This document shows, piece after piece, positions 15,527 through 20,999 of a stretch of DNA of 20,999 nt. The notes beneath the pieces are model-generated. The model did not search any database. It saw only the letters and a list, made by a program, of their open reading frames with translations, and had not been told where the DNA came from. The first letter of the stretch is position 1; every line of letters starts with the position of its first letter. The position numbers were made by a program, and so were the translations under genes. This DNA comes from a virus: IMG/VR virus record IMGVR_UViG_3300023184_007219, positions 1-20,999 of that record; one strand, given 5' to 3'.

Positions 15527-15783
15527 TACTCGTCTTCATCTAAATCGTCATCTTCATCAAACTCTTCGGGGTCGATGTCTTCTTCTGCTACTTCATCATC
15601 GAGATATTGTTTTAATGCATGTTTGATATCTGGATCACTTTTGAAGGCAGCACGTATTTCATCTGCATCTATATCATTATCAACTAAGATTGCAATCATG
15701 CTGCTGGCTGCAGAGCTCACATCGACTACATTGATGTGATGTTTAAGCTCTGCCCAGATTTCGTAAGAAAGTTCTGCTGACAT
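15526..15783 (-). CDS. Small acidic protein of unknown function
   Basis: 85 residues. The first 60 residues appear helical (WAELKHHINVVDVSSAASSMIAILV...), and the last 25 or so are almost wholly Asp and Glu (DDEVAEEDIDPEEFDEDDDL). No catalytic motif is visible. It is not a shadow: it has a strong AGGAGGAA ribosome site, lies 3 bases after uvsX and runs into the radical SAM gene by TAATG overlap. Acidic tails in T4-type systems mediate contacts among gp32, UvsX and helicase loader, and acidic proteins can also mimic DNA; either role here is a guess from composition and neighbours only. Confidence 0.72.
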   Translation of the reverse strand: MSAELSYEIWAELKHHINVVDVSSAASSMIAILVDNDIDADEIRAAFKSDPDIKHALKQYLDDEVAEEDIDPEEFDEDDDLDEDE

Positions 15784-15786
15784 CGT

Positions 15787-16857
15787 TTATTCCTCCTCGG
15801 GCGCGGTTGGTGGTTCAGCTGTACTTACCTCAACTTTGCTTTTATTGAAATCTGCCATTACCTTGTCGAGAGAACCGTTTTCATTGCTTTCCCATTTTTT
15901 ACGGAATTGTTTAATGATTTCACCAGTACTAGTAACAAATACTAAACTGTTGCCTTCTTTCTTTAGCATACCTTTTTTCTCTGCTAAGTCTGTTAACCCA
16001 CTATATGGATTCATGCCTGTTTCATATGGAATCTTGATCTGAACACCTTCAAATGGTTTAGCATAGCGTGTTTTCATAACCTTACAGGCGGCACGGATAC
16101 CCATAACATCTGATATCTTATTGCCATCTTCATCTTCTTTGAGCTTGAGTTTCTTCATTGCTACCACAATGCTACTGGCATAGATAAAGCCTTGACCACC
16201 TGAAATTTTATCATCGGGGTCAAACATATCCTGGCTGGCATACGTGTGATTAGTACAAACAAGCCCTACATTATAACTGCCAAACATATTAACACAGTTA
16301 CGAACCAACGAAGTCAGTGCTTTGGGTTTACGCCCCATGTCACCCTTCATATCTCCTGCTTCAAATTGATTCACATCAGTTGGTGTCAGCAGCATACCAA
16401 GACTGTCGATCACAAATAGAACTTTTGGACGATCGCCATCGGCCAGTGTTTTATAGTCTGCCATAAATGTGCTTATGGTCTTGGCTACATCGTCAATCAT
16501 TGCCATGCTGAGTTTTAGCAGTTTTGAATCTGAAGTATCAACTCCTAATGCTTCGAGCCATGCATGATCAAGTGCATTTTCTGAATCGACAAGCACCACA
16601 AAGATGCCTTGTTGTTGTGCGTGTTTGATGATATTGCCAGCACAGATATAACTTTTTCCTGCACCACTTTCGCCGGCAAAGACTGTTACCTTACCAAGTG
16701 GAATACCTTTATTAAAATCACCACTGATGAGATAATTCAGTGCATAGTTACCAGTGCTAACCCAATCTGTTGGGTCATTAAATCCAATACTCAATCCTTC
16801 AATTGATTTGGTTATCTCTCGACGAAACTTGCTTACATCAAATGGTTTGGCCATCAT
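15787..16857 (-). CDS. uvsX: UvsX RecA-like recombinase
   Basis: 356 residues (T4 UvsX has 391). GESGAGKS (62-69) is the Walker A site, VLFVIDS (146-152) Walker B, NHTYAS (203-208) the sensor-like segment of RecA/UvsX, and ISGGQGFIYASS (218-229) the strand with the GGxG. MKGDMGRKPKALTSLVRN (170-187) is the UvsX-type DNA-binding loop region. It forms filaments on single-stranded DNA and catalyses strand exchange, working with gp32 and UvsY. AAAGGA stands 5 to 8 bases before two adjacent ATGs (16857, 16854), either of which fits. The last residues (PPTAPEEE) form a short acidic tail. Its start overlaps the upstream 312-aa gene by 20 bases. Confidence 0.95.
   Translation of the reverse strand: MMAKPFDVSKFRREITKSIEGLSIGFNDPTDWVSTGNYALNYLISGDFNKGIPLGKVTVFAGESGAGKSYICAGNIIKHAQQQGIFVVLVDSENALDHAWLEALGVDTSDSKLLKLSMAMIDDVAKTISTFMADYKTLADGDRPKVLFVIDSLGMLLTPTDVNQFEAGDMKGDMGRKPKALTSLVRNCVNMFGSYNVGLVCTNHTYASQDMFDPDDKISGGQGFIYASSIVVAMKKLKLKEDEDGNKISDVMGIRAACKVMKTRYAKPFEGVQIKIPYETGMNPYSGLTDLAEKKGMLKKEGNSLVFVTSTGEIIKQFRKKWESNENGSLDKVMADFNKSKVEVSTAEPPTAPEEE
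15791..15797 (-). promoter_or_regulatory. Ribosome binding site inside the uvsX 3' end
   Basis: On the minus strand the sequence AGGAGGA lies 7 bases before the ATG at 15783. The same bases encode the final Glu-Glu-Glu of UvsX, so uvsX termination and initiation of the small acidic gene are physically coupled. It decides the start of the small gene and supports its being real. Confidence 0.7.
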
Positions 16858-17776
16858 TTCTTCCTTTAAAATAATTTATTAATGTTACATTATTATCCAA
16901 CAAATAGCAACCTGTTGTGTTCCAATGTAGTGTTCTTGGATTAATCTTGAAATATTTGCAGCTTTTAGCTATTACCATTGCCTTTTCCCATACAGCAAGA
17001 TCCACTGGCTGTTCTTTAAAATTAAGTATGTCTACCACAGTGGTTTTTATTTTAGATAGCCAATCAAAGTAACTTTGATTTATATGTAGTATCCAACTAT
17101 GAATTTCGTTACTTTTGGCCTGATCCCATGTCCACTTGGGAAACACACTAATTATTTTTTGTTTAAGTAAATCTACATTGTTAGCAAAATAATCACCTAG
17201 TGGGTAAAACAAAGAATTAGGATAATTTGATTTTATTGATATCTCCCACTCATCGTAGTAGGTAATAGATAAAAATTCTAATAATTTTAAATCATTTGTT
17301 AATTTGAATGTTACTGGTTGTTGATATGATTCATGAATTTCCTGTTGTATGTTGCTTGGTAAGTATTTTACATTGTCATACGTATTACACATTGGCCAAG
17401 TTGAATCTTTTACTTTAATATAATAATCATTCCATAATGCATTATTATTTGCGCATGATGATAATGTAAAAAATTTATGTATATTATCTAGTCTTGGTTC
17501 ATCGTTAGTCCATTTACTAAATCCCATCTTTCGTCTTAGCAGTTCGTTCCAACCGTCTGGATACAGTTCTACAATACAAGTTAAATTTGGATCAGGAAAT
17601 TCTATTAGATGTGCTGCAATAAGTTGAGTTCTGTTTAGTGTAGTAATATTATGTGCGTTACCTGAAGTAGAAAAAAAGTTTGAAAAATCAATATCAATTT
17701 GTCCGCAGGAATACAACACATGAGTCAGAACTGCGTTACCTAACCCCCCGTTGCGATAATCGATACAATATCTCAT
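16838..17776 (-). CDS. Protein of unknown function between gene 32 and uvsX
   Basis: 312 residues from MRYCIDYRNGGLGNAVLTHVLY. The first motif, RNGGLGNAVLTHV, recalls the 'G-G-L-G-N-Q' nucleotide-sugar loop of GT11 fucosyltransferases, but nothing else in the chain supports that, so no function is assigned. The protein is rich in Asn, Trp and Tyr (SYFDWLSKIK, WTWDQAKSNEIHSW), has no membrane segment, and shows no metal-binding cluster. It is clearly AT-rich compared with gene 32 and uvsX on either side. No Shine-Dalgarno is seen; a perfect hairpin lies 12 bases before the ATG. The overlap with uvsX suggests co-translation. It looks like an accessory gene placed in a conserved operon. Confidence 0.75.
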   Translation of the reverse strand: MRYCIDYRNGGLGNAVLTHVLYSCGQIDIDFSNFFSTSGNAHNITTLNRTQLIAAHLIEFPDPNLTCIVELYPDGWNELLRRKMGFSKWTNDEPRLDNIHKFFTLSSCANNNALWNDYYIKVKDSTWPMCNTYDNVKYLPSNIQQEIHESYQQPVTFKLTNDLKLLEFLSITYYDEWEISIKSNYPNSLFYPLGDYFANNVDLLKQKIISVFPKWTWDQAKSNEIHSWILHINQSYFDWLSKIKTTVVDILNFKEQPVDLAVWEKAMVIAKSCKYFKINPRTLHWNTTGCYLLDNNVTLINYFKGRNDGQTI

Positions 17777-17788
17777 TTATGCATGACA

Positions 17789-17825
17789 AGATATCAACAG
17801 TAGCATAACACTACTGTTGATATCT
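17789..17825 (-). other. Perfect 15-bp hairpin between gene 32 and the next gene
   Basis: AGATATCAACAGTAG and its exact complement flank the 7-base loop CATAACA. This is the strongest inverted repeat I found in the window. It begins 15 bases after the gene 32 stop and ends 12 bases before the ATG of the 312-aa gene. There is no run of T after the stem on either strand, so it is not a standard intrinsic terminator. It could be an RNA-processing or stability element for gene 32 mRNA, a partial terminator, or an operator. Confidence 0.6.
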
Positions 17826-17840
17826 CTTAGTCGATTTTAA

Positions 17841-18797
17841 TTACGACTTCTGCCTTGCACGGATCAATGCCAGGATGTCTTCAGCTTTTTGACTGGAAAC
17901 TTTTGCTGGTACTTGCACCGGCGCATCTTCCTCAACATCGGCTTCTACTGGTGCTGGCGCTGCCTTTGTTGCTGGTGCTGCATTAGCTGTAGCTGCTGGC
18001 GCTGCTGGCGCTGCTGCACCGGCTGGGCGATAATACTGTGCCCAACGTTCAGCATCGTAACTTTGTCCTTCTACACTTGCTTCAAACATCTCTTTGATGA
18101 CTTTGAGTTCAGCAGCACCTGGCTTGTTTGGCAAGAAGTCTGCCAATGTGAACAGGCCATGTGCAGCAATAGCTGCTTGCTCTGCTTCTGTCAACGCAGA
18201 CTCTTTACGTGCCCACTTGCTGGTGTTGTAGTCTGCGTAGCCACCTTTAGTGGTCTTGGTCATACGGAAGTCAAGACCATGTGTATAATCGGTTGGCAGT
18301 TCTTCCAGCTCAGGATCCATCAACGCACCTTTAAGTATGGTGAAGATCTGAGGACCGATAATGAAACGCCGAATTGGATTATCTGGTGTCTTGTCATCTG
18401 CAAGAGGATTCTCACGAACAAAGCCTTGGAAAATATAACTGCGTTTTTTCCAATATTTACGACCCATATCTTCGAGACTCTTGTCTTTAAACCATGGACG
18501 GACTTCGGTTAGGATCGGGCAAGCTTCGCCCCACATCTCCATGCATGGAACTTGCACCTGTACTTGTTTGCTGTCGGTTTCGCCTTTAACACCGGCAAAT
18601 GGCAGTTTAATTACTGCGCGTTCTGCCCAAAAGAATGTGTTTTTTGCATCGCCATCTGGAAGGAAGCGGACTGTTACGCTTGCACCTTCCTCAATGTTCC
18701 AATGTGGGTAAATGGCTTGATCGCCACCGCCGGTTGAAGAACCGATTTTTGTATCTGCTGCCTGTAAACGTGCGCGAATTTCTGCTAATGAGGCCAT
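17841..18797 (-). CDS. 32: Single-stranded DNA-binding protein, T4 gp32-like
   Basis: 318 residues (T4 gp32 has 301). The start MASLAEIRARL at 18797 has a strong AAGGAGA at 18811-18805 with a 7-base spacer; an in-frame ATG at 18893 is in the leader and is rejected. SVTVRFLPDGD (40-50), TFFWAERAVIKLPFAG (54-69) and MGRKYWKKRSYIFQGFV (111-127) match the gp32 core that wraps single-stranded DNA. Only two cysteines are present (Cys85, Cys93), against the three Cys and one His that bind zinc in T4 gp32. Residues 258-283 are an Ala-Pro tract, then a short acidic patch (EADVEED) and a basic end (ALIRARQKS), unlike the acidic end of T4. It heads an operon with uvsX and uvsY, with a leader rich in signals. 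Confidence 0.93.
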   Translation of the reverse strand: MASLAEIRARLQAADTKIGSSTGGGDQAIYPHWNIEEGASVTVRFLPDGDAKNTFFWAERAVIKLPFAGVKGETDSKQVQVQVPCMEMWGEACPILTEVRPWFKDKSLEDMGRKYWKKRSYIFQGFVRENPLADDKTPDNPIRRFIIGPQIFTILKGALMDPELEELPTDYTHGLDFRMTKTTKGGYADYNTSKWARKESALTEAEQAAIAAHGLFTLADFLPNKPGAAELKVIKEMFEASVEGQSYDAERWAQYYRPAGAAAPAAPAATANAAPATKAAPAPVEADVEEDAPVQVPAKVSSQKAEDILALIRARQKS

Positions 18798-18835
18798 AAT
18801 AATTTCTCCTTGTAATATGCCTATGTAATGCCTAA

Positions 18836-18885
18836 ACTTACTATGTAAGTATTTTGCCTTGTGTTGCTGCCTATACAACAACACA
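18836..18885 (-). promoter_or_regulatory. Two hairpins in the gene 32 mRNA leader
   Basis: Hairpin 1 (18885-18860) pairs TGTGTTGTTG with CAGCAACACA, ten pairs with one G-U, around the loop TATAGG. It begins where transcription from the promoter at 18893-18921 should start, so the RNA would carry a stem at its very 5' end. Hairpin 2 (18850-18836) pairs ACTTAC with GTAAGT around a 3-base loop. In T4, gp32 represses its own translation through a structured leader; these could play the same part, or protect the RNA end. Confidence 0.5.
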
Positions 18886-18892
18886 TGAAACA

Positions 18893-18921
18893 ATTATACA
18901 TGATTCATGTGCCCTTGTCAA
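18893..18921 (-). promoter_or_regulatory. Consensus sigma70-type promoter of the gene 32 operon
   Basis: On the minus strand, TTGACA (18921-18916) and TATAAT (18898-18893) are separated by exactly 17 bases, all twelve consensus positions matched. The expected start is near 18886, giving a leader of about 90 bases before the gene 32 ATG. A perfect host-type promoter implies early or constitutive use of the host polymerase, without a phage factor. Confidence 0.88.
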
Positions 18922-18924
18922 TGT

Positions 18925-18932
18925 TATTTATG
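18925..18932 (-). promoter_or_regulatory. Possible T4-type late promoter (CATAAATA)
   Basis: CATAAATA on the minus strand fits the NATAAATA form of T4-like late promoters and lies just upstream of the -35 box of the sigma70-type promoter. T4 gene 32 is known to be transcribed from both earlier and late promoters, so a tandem arrangement is plausible. A single 8-base match in AT-rich DNA may be chance. Confidence 0.4.
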
Positions 18933-18960
18933 CCTTAATGTTGCCTAATGTTTATTTGTA

Positions 18961-20999
18961 TTACCGAATTAAAATACCCGATAGCTGACGCATTCTAATC
19001 AAACTATCTTCCTGCACCTTGTCTGGCTCGATTGAGGATTTATCCTGTGCTTCTGCTTTGGTCATATCATATTTGTTTTCGAATTCGGCATCGGACAATG
19101 CTTCCAAATCCATTGACATTTCTTTAACTTTGCCTTCCTCAAGCTCGCCATTTTTATAATCACGTGCTAAATTGGCCGCATCTAATCCTATAGCTGCCGC
19201 AGTACCAATACCTGGAACTAATGCTGCCAGACCACTTGCGCCGGCAATAGCAGCACCGGTGTAGTCACCTTTCTTAGCACGGTCGTATGCATCTGTTGCA
19301 CCAAGTGCCAATCCAACACCTGGAATAGCTTTTTTTGCTATCACTTTGCCAATACCCGGAAGATCTGATTCCATTTTTGCACTTGTATCAATTGTATAAT
19401 GAGCAAGCCCGGGTGGATTAATTGAGCTGTTGGGTGATGCTATAGCTGCTCCTGCCACCCCCCCAACACCTATTTTTGCGGCTGTTCCACCTATTTTTGC
19501 GGCTGTTCCGGCAACTGGTTCATCGGCTTTTACGCCGATGCGTGCGGCACCAGGTAACATTTTCATTATGTCGCCGACGCGGCCTTCGTTTTCCATATCT
19601 CGATCACGTGCTGCATCACGTGCATCATCTGCTCTGGAGATATCCGTATCTGTAACTTCCTCTGACGCTATGTCGCCGTATTGTGTGTCAAGATATGTCA
19701 ATACTTCATCTTGAAAACTTGGATCTTCCATTGGTTGACCAGTTGCATCGATGATTTGCACATTTGCCCAATAGTATGGATCATCATACTCGTTACCGTC
19801 ACGCTCGGCATCAGCAGTGACAGAATACTGTTGTCCATTTGCAGTTACAGTAAATTCATTGCCGCGTACATGCTTGACAGAGATTTCATTGCGATCATCT
19901 TCGCCAAGTCCGGCTAATTCTATAATACGAGACATGCTGCCGGTGTCTTCGTCCATATCATTAACTCGCTCGGCATCAGAATCGGGATCTTGATAAGTTG
20001 GTTCTTGGTCTGGTTCGTCTGCATCCGCATCGGGATCTTGATAAGTTGGTTCTTGATCAGGGTCAAGTCGGTTAAGGACTGAAATTATATTGGTATCGTT
20101 TGCAAGTTCTTGCAAACGATCCTTAATCACTTGACGTGCATCAGCATCTGGATCTGTTTTGGCCAAATCTTTCAGCTCAGACGTTAAATCATCAAGCCAA
20201 TCTTCAGGTGCATTCACCAGCAATTCCAGCACCGGTGCAGCATTTGAAGCATAAGCACCGACTGGGAATTCTTTTGAAAGTAATTCTACCAACTCATCTT
20301 GATCTTCTTCTGTGTGTAACAAGCTGTCTGACGATTGATCGCCTTCAGTTATTTCATCTACCCATGCTTCAAATATATCTGCTTGTTTCATATCATGCCC
20401 TTGTTTAATTTTTACCAGCATGGGCAGAGCTTGCTCTATCCTGCTGTCTATGCTTTGTTCTACAAACATCTTTTTTATATCGTCGATCATGATGTTCTGT
20501 TCTGTAATAGCTGCCGGATTCCATGATTCAAAATAATTTTGATATCCACGACCACTTGCTATACTCTTCATTGCATGACGAAGATTTTCATAATAAGCTT
20601 GTGTTTCTGTCACAAGAACATTGGCTTCGCCTTCAAATATACGTCCATGGTTGGCGCGGCGAAATCTTGACAATACATTAAGTTCTTCCACCATTTCCGC
20701 TATATGTTGTCCGCGTGGATCATATGGTCGACCACCTTGACGCACATGTTCTACCATGGCACGGCCACCTGCTAGTTTTTTAAATGGCAGCTTATATCTC
20801 TCTCCATCTGTTGTTTCTACAAACAAGCTTTCAATATAACGGTGACGAGCATCACCTTCACCAAGCGGACGCTGATGACGGATCATAAGACGTACTGCAT
20901 CGGGGCGATCGGTCCAGCTGGTGGTCTTTGTTCCGTTCCAACCTTCAAATATGCTTTCTGTCATTTTAGCTTGGCCAGCAAGTGCATATTTTAATTTGG
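18961..20999 (-). CDS. Large protein of unknown function, probably virion-associated, 5' end missing
   Basis: At least 678 residues. The frame stays open from the ATG at 20964 to the right edge, and no ribosome site precedes that ATG, so the gene probably starts outside the window. From that ATG: residues 1-205 are a well-ordered region (GERYKLPFKKLAGGRAMVEH, GQHIAEMVEELNVLSRFRR) that I associate with uncharacterised T4-like phage proteins; 205-300 are acidic and helical; 300-330 hold two copies of DQEPTYQDPD; 345-430 hold a small beta-rich part; 485-600 are rich in Gly and Ala (GTAAKIG twice, AAIAGASGLAALVPGIGTAAAIG), a glycine-zipper pattern able to insert into membranes. R-[IM]-x-x-L-[AS]-G occurs near 346 and at the C-terminus. 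Structural or injected-protein roles are inferred. Confidence 0.7.
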   Translation of the reverse strand, partial: KLKYALAGQAKMTESIFEGWNGTKTTSWTDRPDAVRLMIRHQRPLGEGDARHRYIESLFVETTDGERYKLPFKKLAGGRAMVEHVRQGGRPYDPRGQHIAEMVEELNVLSRFRRANHGRIFEGEANVLVTETQAYYENLRHAMKSIASGRGYQNYFESWNPAAITEQNIMIDDIKKMFVEQSIDSRIEQALPMLVKIKQGHDMKQADIFEAWVDEITEGDQSSDSLLHTEEDQDELVELLSKEFPVGAYASNAAPVLELLVNAPEDWLDDLTSELKDLAKTDPDADARQVIKDRLQELANDTNIISVLNRLDPDQEPTYQDPDADADEPDQEPTYQDPDSDAERVNDMDEDTGSMSRIIELAGLGEDDRNEISVKHVRGNEFTVTANGQQYSVTADAERDGNEYDDPYYWANVQIIDATGQPMEDPSFQDEVLTYLDTQYGDIASEEVTDTDISRADDARDAARDRDMENEGRVGDIMKMLPGAARIGVKADEPVAGTAAKIGGTAAKIGVGGVAGAAIASPNSSINPPGLAHYTIDTSAKMESDLPGIGKVIAKKAIPGVGLALGATDAYDRAKKGDYTGAAIAGASGLAALVPGIGTAAAIGLDAANLARDYKNGELEEGKVKEMSMDLEALSDAEFENKYDMTKAEAQDKSSIEPDKVQEDSLIRMRQLSGILIR
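19468..19509. repeat. Tandem 21-bp repeat in coding sequence
   Basis: Two perfect back-to-back copies of a 21-base unit beginning ACCTATTTTTGCGG encode the doubled GTAAKIG of the glycine-rich segment of the minus-strand protein. The copies are identical, which suggests a recent slippage duplication that kept the frame. Confidence 0.85.
19981..20055. repeat. Perfect 27-bp direct repeat, 48 bp apart, in coding sequence
   Basis: The 27 bases starting ATCGGGATCTTGATAAG at 19981 recur at 20029. They encode the repeated DQEPTYQDPD in an acidic linker; the 48-bp offset equals 16 codons, so the frame is kept. Length variation in this linker between related phages would be expected. Confidence 0.85.

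Larger units (their letters stand above)
18818..18946 (-). repeat. Six AGGCA repeats in the gene 32 control region
   Basis: Read on the minus strand, AGGCA occurs at 18946, 18935, 18872, 18859, 18833 and 18822 (first base of each). Two pairs are exactly 11 bases apart: one upstream of the -35 box and one just before the ribosome site. Aligned without gaps, the two 20-base copies share TTAGGCA and AGGCATA at their ends. The copies straddle the promoter and the mRNA leader, so a protein that binds DNA or RNA could recognise them. This is a hand-seen pattern, and its function is unknown. Confidence 0.55.

Noticed and set aside
16838-17776. Calling the 312-residue protein a fucosyltransferase from its GGLGN motif
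   Set aside because: A single five-residue match without the other GT11 motifs is too weak.
17889-18512. 207-codon plus-strand frame opposite gene 32, rich in Cys and Trp
   Set aside because: Its composition is what the reverse of the Ala/Pro/Gly codons gives; there is no start context and gp32 is certain.
18797-18893. Longer gene 32 start at 18893
   Set aside because: It would lie at the -10 box and translate the leader hairpins; the ATG at 18797 has a strong ribosome site and aligns with the gp32 N-terminus.
18811-18946. AGGCA repeats as MotA boxes for middle promoters
   Set aside because: The MotA box core is TGCTT; the repeats are AGGCA/TGCCT and are not at the -30 position of an extra -10 box.
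1-20999. tRNA genes, CRISPR arrays, insertion sequences or integrase/attachment sites
   Set aside because: I saw no cloverleaf, spaced repeat array, transposase or integrase-like protein. Repeats present are in coding linkers or in the gene 32 leader.

Overview
The window looks like part of the genome of a large T4-like myovirus (tailed phage). The evidence is three T4-type recombination genes on one strand: a gene 32 single-strand DNA-binding protein (17841-18797), the RecA-like recombinase uvsX (15787-16857) and a uvsY-type mediator (13889-14341). The host cannot be named from the sequence. The DNA is AT-rich, genes are packed with ATGA/TAATG overlaps, and I see no tRNA, rRNA, IS element, integrase or CRISPR.

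Layout. Plus strand, 1-10211: one unbroken run of 14 genes for glycan assembly and decoration. It has five glycosyltransferase-like proteins (GT-A, GT25, GT4/GT-B, WavE-like and GT10-like types), five SAM methyltransferases (one FkbM type, two tandem paralogues), a choline-kinase-like phosphotransferase, a nucleotidyltransferase-HAD fusion and an RmlD/GalE-like dehydrogenase. Minus strand, 13846-10194: four more sugar genes, namely a HIGH-type nucleotidyltransferase fused to a type II phosphomannose-isomerase cupin, a stand-alone cupin, a GT8-like domain fused to a KpsC-like domain, and a stand-alone KpsC-like protein. The two runs converge and their ends overlap by 18 bp.

Minus strand, 18797-13889: a recombination operon in the order gene 32, unknown 312-aa protein, uvsX, 85-aa very acidic protein, radical SAM/twitch protein, uvsY. 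It has a striking control region at 18798-18960: a perfect sigma70-type promoter (TTGACA, 17 bp, TATAAT), a late-promoter-like CATAAATA just upstream, a strong hairpin at the predicted 5' end of the RNA, a second hairpin, and six AGGCA repeats. A perfect 15-bp hairpin separates gene 32 from the next gene. Minus strand, 18961 to the right edge: the 3' part of a large protein of unknown function, probably virion-associated, with acidic repeats and glycine-zipper hydrophobic segments.

Working together (inference): the sugar genes encode most steps of a pathway: activation (nucleotidyltransferases, kinase), conversion (dehydrogenase, isomerase-like cupins), transfer (several glycosyltransferases) and capping (methyltransferases). 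They could remodel the infected cell's surface polysaccharide, for example to block superinfection, or glycosylate the virion. The recombination genes serve phage DNA replication and repair. The radical SAM and the 312-aa genes are very AT-rich inserts within that otherwise conserved operon.
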